Below are positions 23,972 to 31,973 of a stretch of DNA of 40,061 bases, in pieces (within the stretch, counting starts at the first letter, position 1; each line of letters starts with the position of its first letter). Under the pieces are notes generated by a model. That model did no database searches and was not told the DNA's origin. It saw only the letters and a program-made list of their open reading frames with translations. Made by a program: the position numbers and the translations under genes. Origin of the DNA: an uncultured Verrucomicrobia subdivision 3 bacterium (lineage in GTDB: Bacteria; Verrucomicrobiota; Verrucomicrobiia; Limisphaerales; DASXHY01); contig CALBZA010000077.1 of the NCBI GenBank assembly GCA_937890005.1, forward strand, positions 1 through 40,061. Direction: 5' to 3'.

Positions 23972-24961
23972 ATGGGGCTGCCACGCTCCCAAAGTCGTCC
24001 TTCCGCACGTCGCCCGGCGGGAAAGAAATCGGTTTCGAACAAAACGACGCTGAACGTCGGGGGCCGCGAAGTTCCCGTTTCACGCCTCGAAAAGGTCTTC
24101 TACCCCGCAACCGGTTTCACAAAGGGAAATGTCATCGACTATTACATCCGCGTTTCCCCTTACCTGCTGCCGCATCTCAAGGATCGCCCGCTCACGCTCA
24201 AACGTTACCCGGACGGCGTGACCGGCGGATTCTTCTACGAAAAACGCTGTCCGCCTTACCGCCCCGACTGGATCAAAACCGCTCCCGTGTGGAGCGAAGG
24301 CAACAACGCGGAAATCCACTTCTGCCTCGCCAACGATCTGCCCTCCATCATTTGGGCCGCAAACCTTGGTGACCTCGAACTTCACACGTTTCTGGCAAAA
24401 GCGCGGAACATCAACCGTCCCACGATGCTCGTGTTCGATCTCGATCCCGGTCCGCCCGCAGACATCATTCAATGCGCCGAAGTCGGACTGATGGTTAAGG
24501 AACATTTCGATTCGCTCGGGCTCGAGTCATTTCCGAAAATATCCGGGTCGAAAGGTTTGCAGGTGTATGTCCCGCTGAACACACCGGTCACCTACGAAAC
24601 GACCAAGCCATTCGCCCAGGCACTGGCGAAAGTGCTGGAATCGAAGCGGCCGGACCTGATCGTTTCCCGCATGGAGAAACGACTGCGGAAAGGCAAAGTG
24701 TTCGTGGACTGGAGCCAGAACGATCAGCACAAAACCACCGTCTGCGTCTATTCGCTGCGCGCAAAAGATCAACCCACCGCCTCCACGCCCGTGACCTGGG
24801 AGGAAGTCCAGGCCGCATTCAAAAAGCGCGATCGCAATCGACTCACGTTCACCTCCGACCAGGTGCTTCAACGCGTTGAGAAACTGGGTGATCTGTTTGA
24901 ACCGGTATTGAAGCTGAAACAGAAAATCCCGAGGGATTTAGGATCTATGATTACTGATTGA
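23972..24961 (+). CDS. ligD: LigD-type NHEJ polymerase domain protein (stand-alone)
   Basis: 329 residues with the primase-polymerase (AEP) fold found as PolDom in LigD. After a basic N-terminus it has REVPVSRLEKVFYPATGFTK, RPLTLKRYPDGVTGGFFYEK, the metal-binding DxD in LVFDLDPGPP (D156, D158) and the KISGSKGLQVYVPLN motif. It adds ribo- or deoxyribonucleotides during end joining of DNA double-strand breaks, with Ku and the ligase. Here the polymerase is a separate gene; the phosphoesterase-ligase part is 1.1 kb downstream, with ku between. The 149-bp gap to ku holds no gene and no clear promoter. Confidence 0.94.
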   Translation: MGLPRSQSRPSARRPAGKKSVSNKTTLNVGGREVPVSRLEKVFYPATGFTKGNVIDYYIRVSPYLLPHLKDRPLTLKRYPDGVTGGFFYEKRCPPYRPDWIKTAPVWSEGNNAEIHFCLANDLPSIIWAANLGDLELHTFLAKARNINRPTMLVFDLDPGPPADIIQCAEVGLMVKEHFDSLGLESFPKISGSKGLQVYVPLNTPVTYETTKPFAQALAKVLESKRPDLIVSRMEKRLRKGKVFVDWSQNDQHKTTVCVYSLRAKDQPTASTPVTWEEVQAAFKKRDRNRLTFTSDQVLQRVEKLGDLFEPVLKLKQKIPRDLGSMITD

Positions 24962-25110
24962 TGATTTGAGTCCCATTCGCTCACGGGCTCACTGACCTAG
25001 CCACTCACATTCTTCAGGGAATCTTTCGCCTCGTGCCTCACACCCGTGCCCTGCACCTAACCACTTCACCCCAATGCGGCCTCCGCGGAACGCGGCTAAG
25101 TTGCGTCAGT

Positions 25111-25950
25111 ATGCGCGCTATATGGAAAGGCTCGATCAGCTTCAGCCTGATCAATATCCCCATCGCCCTCTACCCGGCCACGCGACGGGAGGAACTGAAG
25201 TTTCGCCTGCTCCGAGCCCATGATCTCAGCCCGGTGAACTACAAACGCGTCGCCGAAGCCGACGGCAAGGAAGTGCCATGGGAGGAAATCGTGAAGGGTT
25301 ACGAATACGAGAAGGGAAAGTTCGTTGTGCTCAAGGACGACGACTTCAAGCGCGCCGACATCGAAGCCACGCAAAGCGTTGACATCCTCGACTTCGTGAA
25401 TCTCGACGAAATCAACCCGATCTTTTTCGACAAACCGTATTACCTCGAACCCGAAAAACGTGGCGAGAAAGCGTATGCGCTGCTTCGTGAAGCTCTGAAA
25501 CAATCCGGCAAGGTTGGCATCGCCAAGGTCGTCATCAAAACCCGTCAGCATCTCGCTGCAGTGAAGCCGCAGAAAAATCTGCTCGCACTGGAGCTGATGC
25601 ACTTCGCCGAGGAAATCGTCGATGCCTCAGAATTGAAAATCCCGGCAGAACCGGAGATTGGAACAAAGGAACTCGCGATGGCGAAGGATCTCATCGACAA
25701 GATGACGGACAAATGGAATCCGGCGAAATACACCGACGACTACAAACACGCCCTGCTGGAGGTCATCCAGGAGAAGGCGGAAAGCGGCAAAACACGCGCG
25801 CCGAAAGGATCTCCGAAGAAGCCAACGAACGTCGTCGATCTCGTTTCGGTTTTGCAGGAAAGCCTCGCCCACGCCGGACGCGCTTCCAGTTCCAAATCAC
25901 GAAAGAAAACGTCCCACGCGACCAAACGCCGGATGCGGAAGGCGGCGTAG
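25111..25950 (+). CDS. ku: Bacterial Ku DNA end-binding protein
   Basis: 279 residues from the ATG at 25111 (MRAIWKGSISFSLINIPIAL), the almost invariant start of bacterial Ku; upstream in-frame codons to 25033 are not family-like. The core beta-barrel is recognised by VNYKRVAEADGKEVPWEEIVKG and YEYEKGKFVVLKDDDF. KPYYLEPEKRGEKAYALLRE and ALELMHFAEEIV follow. The C-terminal ~40 residues are Lys/Arg/Ser-rich, as in Ku proteins whose tail helps DNA threading and LigD recruitment. It acts as a homodimer that loads on double-strand-break ends. It is flanked by the split LigD genes on the same strand. Confidence 0.96.
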   Translation: MRAIWKGSISFSLINIPIALYPATRREELKFRLLRAHDLSPVNYKRVAEADGKEVPWEEIVKGYEYEKGKFVVLKDDDFKRADIEATQSVDILDFVNLDEINPIFFDKPYYLEPEKRGEKAYALLREALKQSGKVGIAKVVIKTRQHLAAVKPQKNLLALELMHFAEEIVDASELKIPAEPEIGTKELAMAKDLIDKMTDKWNPAKYTDDYKHALLEVIQEKAESGKTRAPKGSPKKPTNVVDLVSVLQESLAHAGRASSSKSRKKTSHATKRRMRKAA

Positions 25951-25993
25951 AGGAAACTCCAAAATCTAAGTTTCAAAGAATCAACAAACTCCA

Positions 25994-26040
25994 AACTTAG
26001 AACTCAAAACTCAGAACTTAGAACTTAGAACTTAGAACTC
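25994..26040. repeat. Heptamer tandem repeat (AACTTAG type) just upstream of the ligase gene
   Basis: Seven consecutive heptamers run in register: AACTTAG, AACTCAA, AACTCAG, then three AACTTAG, then a partial AACTC. The array ends 7 bp before the ATG of the ligase gene and occupies the place where a ribosome binding site would be; no Shine-Dalgarno is visible. Confidence 0.85.
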
Positions 26041-26047
26041 CTTTCCA

Positions 26048-27793
26048 ATGGGCCTGAAAGAATACAAGGCGAAGCGAAATTTCCGGCAGACAAAGGAACC
26101 CGCTGGAAAGAAATCCGCAGATTCCACGGAAAACTTTTTTGTCATTCAAAAGCACGACGCCACCCGGCTGCATTACGATTTTCGGCTGGCCATGGACGGC
26201 GTCCTGAAATCGTGGGCCGTTCCAAAAGGTTTTCCAGCGAACAAAGCCGACCGCCGCCTCGCGGTGCAAGTGGAGGATCATCCGATGGATTACGCCCGTT
26301 TCGAGGGCACCATTCCGAAAGGCAACTACGGCGCGGGCACGGTGATGGTTTGGGACATCGGAACTTACAAGACGACAACCGGTGATGCGTTGGAGGGGTT
26401 GAAAAACGGAAAGCTCCATTTCGTTCTCAAGGGAAAGAAGCTGAAAGGTGAGTGGGCAATCGTTCGAATGAAGGCACGGCCGGGCGACACCAAACCGCAG
26501 TGGCTGCTGTTCAAGGCGGCCGAAAACGCCAAACCCATTTCCGCACGTCTGGACGACCAATCCGTTCTCACAAAACGTTCGCTGCAACAAATCGCGATCG
26601 ACAACGACGCGCAATGGCAGAGCAATCGAATCGCGGAACGAGCTCGAACGTCCAGATCGTCTGCGGTCAAAGATGTTCTCGACGAATCGAATCAACCTCG
26701 CAGCCGACGATTGGCCGCAACGGTTTCAAAACCGCGAAAGTCCAAAACGCGCAAAAAGGTCCGGTCCAACGTCAGCACGCCAAAATCATTTCGATTGCCG
26801 GAAAAACTTCCGTCCGCCCGTCCCGAGTTTGTCTCGCCGATGAAGGCGCTGATCAGTGACACGCTTCCAAAGGGTGACAACTGGATTTACGAAGTGAAGT
26901 TTGATGGCTTCCGCGGCATTGCCATCAAGCGCAACAGCGCGATCGAACTCATTTCGCGGAACACCAAAAACCTGACGCCGAACTTTCCTGAAATCGTCAC
27001 AGCCCTGCGCGAGCTCCCTGCGAAGGAATGTGTGCTGGACGGCGAGATTTGCGCCCTCGACTCCGGGGGCCGGTCTTCCTTCCAACTGTTGCAGGCGGCC
27101 AATCTTCCAGGCGAAACACGGCCACCCATTTTCTATTACGCCTTCGATCTGCTTCAACTGAACGGCAAGGATCTGACCGGGCTGCCATTGACGGAAAGAA
27201 AAGGGCTTCTTCAGACGCTGCTTCAGGACGCGCCCGATGCGATCCGTTTCTCGGCAAGCATCAATGCGGAATCCGATCGCGTGCTGGCAGCCATGAAAGC
27301 GCGCGGACTCGAAGGGCTTATTGCCAAACGCCGCGATTCAAAATACGAAACCGGCCGGCGCAGCAGCGCGTGGGTGAAGTTCAAATGGACGAATGAGCAG
27401 GAATTCGTCATCGGCGGTTATACGCCGCCGCAAGGCACGCGATCTCACTTCGGCGCGCTCCTCGTCGGATACTACGAAAACGGCAAACTCATCTTCGCAT
27501 CGAAGGTCGGCACCGGTTTCAACGAAAAGCTGCTCAAGCTCCTTTACGAACGGTTTCAAAAGTTGAAACGCGCCGACTGCCCCTTTGCGAATCTTCCGGA
27601 GAAAAGATCATGGCGTTGGGGAAAACCGGTCACCGCCGCCGAAATGCGCCGCTGCACGTGGGTCGATCCAAAGCTCGTCTGCCAGATCCGTTTCGCGGAA
27701 TGGACGCGCGACGGCCGGCTTCGCCAGCCTGCATTTCTTGGACTTCGCGAAGACAAAAGTCCCAAAGAAGTGGTACGGGAAAAGCCGTCTTAG
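26048..27793 (+). CDS. ligD: LigD-type ATP-dependent DNA ligase with N-terminal 3'-phosphoesterase domain
   Basis: 581 residues. The phosphoesterase domain (about 25-185) keeps H36, H42, D44, R46 in KHDATRLHYDFRL and H78 in VEDHPMDY. This is the same spacing as H42, H48, D50, R52 and H84 of Pseudomonas LigD, so it should trim 3' ribonucleotides or phosphates. A basic linker (about 195-255) leads to the ligase: adenylated lysine K284 in YEVKFDGFRG, then SRNTKNLTPNFPEI, VLDGEICALD, FDLLQLNG and EGLIAKR, and an OB-fold with FVIGGYTPPQGTRSHFGALLVG ending in RFAEWTRDGRLRQPAFLGLR. It seals double-strand breaks with Ku and the separate polymerase. The domain order PE-LIG without polymerase makes this a split LigD. 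Confidence 0.95.
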   Translation: MGLKEYKAKRNFRQTKEPAGKKSADSTENFFVIQKHDATRLHYDFRLAMDGVLKSWAVPKGFPANKADRRLAVQVEDHPMDYARFEGTIPKGNYGAGTVMVWDIGTYKTTTGDALEGLKNGKLHFVLKGKKLKGEWAIVRMKARPGDTKPQWLLFKAAENAKPISARLDDQSVLTKRSLQQIAIDNDAQWQSNRIAERARTSRSSAVKDVLDESNQPRSRRLAATVSKPRKSKTRKKVRSNVSTPKSFRLPEKLPSARPEFVSPMKALISDTLPKGDNWIYEVKFDGFRGIAIKRNSAIELISRNTKNLTPNFPEIVTALRELPAKECVLDGEICALDSGGRSSFQLLQAANLPGETRPPIFYYAFDLLQLNGKDLTGLPLTERKGLLQTLLQDAPDAIRFSASINAESDRVLAAMKARGLEGLIAKRRDSKYETGRRSSAWVKFKWTNEQEFVIGGYTPPQGTRSHFGALLVGYYENGKLIFASKVGTGFNEKLLKLLYERFQKLKRADCPFANLPEKRSWRWGKPVTAAEMRRCTWVDPKLVCQIRFAEWTRDGRLRQPAFLGLREDKSPKEVVREKPS

Positions 27794-27825
27794 CAAATAG
27801 TCCTCTCAGTCCGCAGGGCGATGTT

Positions 27826-28989
27826 TCAACGACACGACCGGGAACGAACCGCCTTCAAAACGCCCTCCATGACTGCTTCGACTCCGATGCCTTTCATGCA
27901 GCGGAAATCAATCGGACATTCGCGCAGAAAACAGGGCGAACATAGCGCGGTTGACTTCAACAAAACGTGTCGCGTTTCACCCGGCGATCCGGGCCCGGTC
28001 AGTTCGGGTGACGTGCTGCCAAATGGAACGACCACCGGCGTACCGAGCGCGGCAGCAACGTGCATGGGACCAGTGTCGTTTGTGACAACGACATGACAGA
28101 GTTTCAGTCCGGCGCAGAGTTCGCGCAGGTTGGTCCGGCCAGCAAGATTGTGAACGAGCGAATCAGACGAACGGATCGCTGATTCGATTTTCTCTGCAAG
28201 GGCCATGTCACCTTTGCCGCCGAAAATCAGAATGGCCGCGTTCGCGTCCTTCTGCACCGCGCGCGCCACGGCGATGAAGTTTTCGATCGGCCAGCGTTTT
28301 GCCGGACCGTATTCGGCGCCGGCGTTCAGACCCACGATGACCTTCCCTTCCGGAACAGGAAATCGCTGACGCAGCGCTGAAATCTCGGAATCACTCACCG
28401 CAATCATCGGCGCCAACGGACGTTTGTCCGCGCCCAATGCCGCAACGAGATGCAGCAGATCGAACAACTGGTGTTCGTCGCCCGGTTGTGCGAATCGAAA
28501 ACCGGCTTCTGAACTCTGCGCCACGAGCGAACGCACTTCGGCCTCAGTTCGTTTGCGCATCGTCACGGCACCAGGCCGCGGCGGAACAGCTTCAGTCAGA
28601 AACCAGTTTCGCCACGAGCGCGCGAGACCGATGCGCCTCGGGATTCCTGCGAGCCAGACTTCCAGTGCGGAACGCGGTGAGTTGGGAAGAACAACCACGA
28701 GATCGAAGCTCCGCTCGCGCAACTTGCGGGAAACGCTCAGGACGCCTTCGTCGGGCGCAAAATCAATGATCTCGTTTATGGCCGGATGACCGATCCACAG
28801 ATCCTTGAGCTTCGCTGCACATAAAGTCGCCATGTGCGCTTCAGGAAATCGTTCGCGCAGTCGCATCAGCGCCGGCGTGCTCATCACCGCGTCGCCAAGC
28901 CAGTTGACGCCGCGAATTAATACCCGCTGCGGTGCGACAATTCGGTCGGCTGTCAATTTGGAAAATTGGGATGAATGAGAATCGGCCAC
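27826..28989 (-). CDS. waaF: ADP-heptose:LPS heptosyltransferase II (glycosyltransferase family 9)
   Basis: About 387 residues from a GTG at 28989; the frame remains open to 29109 but would then overlap the M48 gene by 109 bp. The core starts at RVLIRGVNWLGDAVMSTPAL, the family N-terminus, followed by FPEAHMATLCAAKL, a NSPRSALEVWLAGIPRRIGL segment and the nucleotide-sugar-binding C-terminal domain (GLNAGAEYGPAKRWP, VVTNDTGPMHVAAALGTPVV, PFGSTSPELTGPG). The Cys-rich LCSPCFLRECPIDFRCMKGI near the end is typical of WaaF. It adds heptose to the lipopolysaccharide inner core at the cytoplasmic face, which implies an LPS-bearing outer membrane. It follows the M48 gene by 11 bp, probably one transcript. 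Confidence 0.88.
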   Translation of the reverse strand: MADSHSSQFSKLTADRIVAPQRVLIRGVNWLGDAVMSTPALMRLRERFPEAHMATLCAAKLKDLWIGHPAINEIIDFAPDEGVLSVSRKLRERSFDLVVVLPNSPRSALEVWLAGIPRRIGLARSWRNWFLTEAVPPRPGAVTMRKRTEAEVRSLVAQSSEAGFRFAQPGDEHQLFDLLHLVAALGADKRPLAPMIAVSDSEISALRQRFPVPEGKVIVGLNAGAEYGPAKRWPIENFIAVARAVQKDANAAILIFGGKGDMALAEKIESAIRSSDSLVHNLAGRTNLRELCAGLKLCHVVVTNDTGPMHVAAALGTPVVVPFGSTSPELTGPGSPGETRHVLLKSTALCSPCFLRECPIDFRCMKGIGVEAVMEGVLKAVRSRSCR

Positions 28990-29000
28990 CTGGAACCTGT

Positions 29001-30170
29001 TCAGTTTTGCGATTTCTGGTCCTTCAACTGGCTCTGCAGCTCTTCCTTGAATTTCGGAAAGTCGATCGGAAACACGTGAAAACCGGTTTTCGTTTCCACC
29101 TTCTGCCACTTCGCCTGAAGAAACTCCATGCGCTCATGAGTCGCCGGATGCGTGCTGATCAATGAAAGCGCACCACTCGCGCCGTTGGGCATGATTTTCT
29201 CCTCCTGAACTTTGAGCTTTCGAAAAAATTCAATCATGCCGTCGGGCTGAATGTTCGCGCGCATCAAATATTCCCAGCCTTTGTCATCGGCATCCCGTTC
29301 GAAGTCGCGGGAAAACTTCCGGTTCATCAACAGCTCCGAGCTGTTTGCCAGCACGGCCAGCATGCCACTGCTGTCGCCGAAGAACGCCCGGATCAGTTGC
29401 GACATGCCGAGCGACGACACCATGTTGCGGAAGCTGTGCCGTTGCGTGACGTGCGCAATTTCATGAGCCAACACGCCGGCCACCTCCTCAGGTTTGTCCG
29501 CGGCGAGCAGCAGTCCGCTGTGAATGACCACGTGTCCGCCCGGCACGGCAAACGCATTCAGTGTCGGATCCTCCACGATGTGAAATCGAAACGGATAGCG
29601 CGAATCCTCGATCCCGCTCAACAGCGGCTCGGTCAGCACATTCAATTGCTGGAGCAATGCAGGATCGGTGATCTCTCTTTTGCCAGACATGATCTGGTTG
29701 AAAACCTGGTCGCCGAACTTCACCTCCCAGTCGGTTGGAATGCTGTTGGTAATCGATGTGACAATCCGGTCCTTCGACGCAATTAACAAAACAATCCCGG
29801 CGACGAAAATGCCGAAAATCGTCAGCAGCACCGTGGCAACCGTCACTTTCTTGCGCTTCTCGCTTCGGAGTTGCGCGGCGATGTCCTGTCGGTCCGCAAG
29901 AAGCGGCTCCTTCAACACAGATTGATCGTCGGTGTGAATCGTGGACCTGGGAAATTCCGGGTGCTTGAAAAAAATCACAGGCTGACTTGCACCACCGATT
30001 TCGACCTGCAGACCTTGCATGGGGAGAAAAACCGCGCCTTTGGGCGATTCGAAGGAAACGCCTTTTGAAGTCAGAGCAAGACTACCGGAAGCACGACCGC
30101 CTTCCAGATCCGGATGAAATGCTCCGGCCTTGTACCGCGTGGGCTGGTTGGACTGTGAATCCGCTGTCAT
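29001..30170 (-). CDS. M48 family metalloprotease with single membrane anchor
   Basis: 389 residues from the ATG at 30170; an ATG at 30218 would add 16 residues without clear support. An N-terminal ~95-residue beta-rich domain (ALTSKGVSFESPKGAVFLPM) precedes a membrane helix (VTVATVLLTIFGIFVAGIVL). The protease domain then has NAFAVPGGHVVIHSGLL, the zinc site HEIAH (236-240) in VLAHEIAHVTQRH, and FERDADDKGWEYL, whose Glu is the third-ligand candidate. It ends with STHPATHERMEFL. The layout matches the HtpX/BepA/YcaL branch with a periplasmic or membrane-associated catalytic domain, distinct from the Ste24-like protein at 16300-17550. Envelope protein quality control is inferred, and the pairing with an LPS core gene agrees with this. 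Confidence 0.92.
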   Translation of the reverse strand: MTADSQSNQPTRYKAGAFHPDLEGGRASGSLALTSKGVSFESPKGAVFLPMQGLQVEIGGASQPVIFFKHPEFPRSTIHTDDQSVLKEPLLADRQDIAAQLRSEKRKKVTVATVLLTIFGIFVAGIVLLIASKDRIVTSITNSIPTDWEVKFGDQVFNQIMSGKREITDPALLQQLNVLTEPLLSGIEDSRYPFRFHIVEDPTLNAFAVPGGHVVIHSGLLLAADKPEEVAGVLAHEIAHVTQRHSFRNMVSSLGMSQLIRAFFGDSSGMLAVLANSSELLMNRKFSRDFERDADDKGWEYLMRANIQPDGMIEFFRKLKVQEEKIMPNGASGALSLISTHPATHERMEFLQAKWQKVETKTGFHVFPIDFPKFKEELQSQLKDQKSQN

Positions 30171-30344
30171 GGACGCGGAGACTAGTTTTGGGCCGCTGAA
30201 CGGGCAAGCCAACTCCACGGGCCCAGACTAACACAGGGCCTCACGCGAAGGACACGAAGGGCGCGAGGGTTGAAGGGAATTCCAGCTGCGAAAATGGATG
30301 TTCAGGACATTTCGACAAAAACCCGCCCTGCGCAATCCCGGTTC

Positions 30345-30407
30345 CTACTCCTTTCTCCCAACTCCCTGCTCCTTACTCCTTGCTCCTTACTCCTTGCTCC
30401 CGGCTCC
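30345..30407. repeat. Heptamer tandem repeat (NNRCTCC-like), nine units
   Basis: Nine consecutive 7-mers, all ending in CTCC, run in strict register: CTACTCC, TTTCTCC, CAACTCC, CTGCTCC, TTACTCC, TTGCTCC, TTACTCC, TTGCTCC, CGGCTCC. The array stops 1 bp before the MaoC stop codon on the minus strand. The region 30219-30344 beside it has no gene I can support. Confidence 0.85.
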
Positions 30408-30408
30408 T

Positions 30409-30849
30409 TCATTTCCCCCGCCGTTCCACCATCAACAAGTGTTCGCAAGCGAGGACTGTTTCGCCTTTTTGATTCACGACCTCCAGCGCTTCCACGACGA
30501 TTCCGAATGCCGGTTTCTTGTGATCCCGTTTCTCGCGGATCGTCACCCGGCTGCGGATGGTGTCACCGATGAAGACCGGCTTGATGAATCGCAACCGATC
30601 GTAACCGTAGCTGAACGCGAGAGGATTGATCTCACCCGCGGTCATTCCCACCGCGACGCTGAAGATCAACGTGCCATGGGCAATCCGCTGCCCGAACGGT
30701 TGCGTTTTGCACCATTCGGCGTCCATGTGATGCGGATAGAAATCGCCGGTCTGTCCCGCATGCAATACGACGTCCGCCTCGGTAATGGTGCGTCCGGTCG
30801 TTTCCCGCATCGCATTCAACTCGTAATCCTCAAAATATTTCGGAGTCAT
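30409..30849 (-). CDS. MaoC-like (R)-specific enoyl-CoA hydratase/dehydratase
   Basis: 146 residues from the ATG at 30849 (MTPKYFEDYELNAM); a start at 30870 would add seven residues. It is a single hot-dog fold with the MaoC hydratase signature: ITEADVVLHAGQTGDFYPHHMD, where the Asp in TGDFYP and the following His form the usual catalytic pair, then FGQRIAHGTLIFSVAVG and RFIKPVFIGDTIRSRVTI. It hydrates or dehydrates a CoA thioester; the substrate cannot be told. The gene is divergent from the deoxy-sugar operon, 170 bp from its first gene. A CoA transferase inside that operon makes a shared CoA-thioester step possible, but this is speculation. Confidence 0.9.
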   Translation of the reverse strand: MTPKYFEDYELNAMRETTGRTITEADVVLHAGQTGDFYPHHMDAEWCKTQPFGQRIAHGTLIFSVAVGMTAGEINPLAFSYGYDRLRFIKPVFIGDTIRSRVTIREKRDHKKPAFGIVVEALEVVNQKGETVLACEHLLMVERRGK

Positions 30850-31019
30850 GAAAATTCGTTCAATCCACAATCACGCCTTCACGCCTTCACCTATCACACC
30901 CACCAAAACTGCTCATTTCCATTTCTGCCATTTTGCATCGAACTTCTGCCAACCCGCGGATTCCGATTTGACTGAAATCTGCCGATGCCTTTGCCTGCTG
31001 GCAACCAATCCCAATTGCT

Positions 31020-31970
31020 GTGAAATTCCTGGTCACTGGCGGAACAGGCTTTATCGGTTGGCGCGTCGTTCGCGCGCTTCTCGATCGAAAAATACCGGTC
31101 GTCATCGGCGACTGGCAGGTGGATCAGAACGTTCTCGCACAATTGCCCGGAGCTGAACTGGCCACACTGGATGTTTCCGACACCAGCTCGGTGAATTCCG
31201 TTTTCGCGCATCATCCCGACATCACGCACGTCATACATCTCGCCTATCTGATGAGCGCCGAAGTCGAGGCGAATCCGCATCTCGGCGCGAGCGTGAACAT
31301 CCTGGGAATGATCAATCTGTTCGAAGCCGCCGCGCGCCAAAAACTCCAGCGCCTCGTTTTCACCAGCAGCGAAACGGTCTATGGCGCGTCACAGGCGCCC
31401 TACGGCAATCGCGACGTGGTGGAAGAGGATTTTTGCGGACCGACACATCACTTTTTCACTTACGGCGTCATGAAAACCCTGAACGAATTCATGGCGCAAA
31501 AATACGTTCAGAGGCACGGCATCAGCATCGCCTGCACGCGTCCGCCCGTGGTGTTCGGACACGGACGCAAGCGTGGCTCGGTGCTCTGGGCCGAAGATTT
31601 CGCAACGCTGCCCGCGCTCGGAAAGCCGGTCACGCTCCCCTTCCCCGCTCACACGCGCGATTGCTGGATCTATGTCGATGACTGCGCGGAACAGCTGGTC
31701 CGGCTCGCGTTGAAGCCGCAGCTCTCCCACTTCGCTTACAACAACGGCGGCGAAACCGTCACTGCGCAGCGCCTGGCGGAAATGGTGCGTCATTGGATTC
31801 CCGACGCGCAGATTCAATTCGACGAATCCAAACCGACCACACCTTTGATCGACCGCATGAGCGGCAGGCGCATCGAACAGGAAATTCAGTTCGCACCACG
31901 TCCACTCATTGACGGCATTCGCGCCCACATCAATGAAGCCCGAATCGCCGCCGGTCTGCAGCCCGTTTGA
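31020..31970 (+). CDS. NAD(P)-dependent epimerase/dehydratase (extended SDR)
   Basis: 316 residues, starting GTG at 31020 (MKFLVTGGTGFIGWRVVRAL). The nucleotide-binding motif TGGTGFIG (6-13) and the catalytic Y148-x3-K152 in TYGVMKTLNEF identify an extended short-chain dehydrogenase. TRPPVVFGHGR and WIYVDDCAEQLVRLAL are typical of the sugar-epimerase branch. It is the first gene of a plus-strand operon with deoxy-sugar uptake and lactonase genes. It could therefore be the sugar dehydrogenase of the oxidative pathway or a later 4-position dehydrogenase; the sequence alone does not separate these from an epimerase. The next gene begins 3 bp after its stop. Confidence 0.88.
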   Translation: MKFLVTGGTGFIGWRVVRALLDRKIPVVIGDWQVDQNVLAQLPGAELATLDVSDTSSVNSVFAHHPDITHVIHLAYLMSAEVEANPHLGASVNILGMINLFEAAARQKLQRLVFTSSETVYGASQAPYGNRDVVEEDFCGPTHHFFTYGVMKTLNEFMAQKYVQRHGISIACTRPPVVFGHGRKRGSVLWAEDFATLPALGKPVTLPFPAHTRDCWIYVDDCAEQLVRLALKPQLSHFAYNNGGETVTAQRLAEMVRHWIPDAQIQFDESKPTTPLIDRMSGRRIEQEIQFAPRPLIDGIRAHINEARIAAGLQPV

Positions 31971-31973
31971 TTT

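Noticed and set aside
25994..26040. CRISPR-like array
   Set aside because: The units are 7 bp with no spacers, so it is a tandem repeat and not CRISPR; no cas genes are present.
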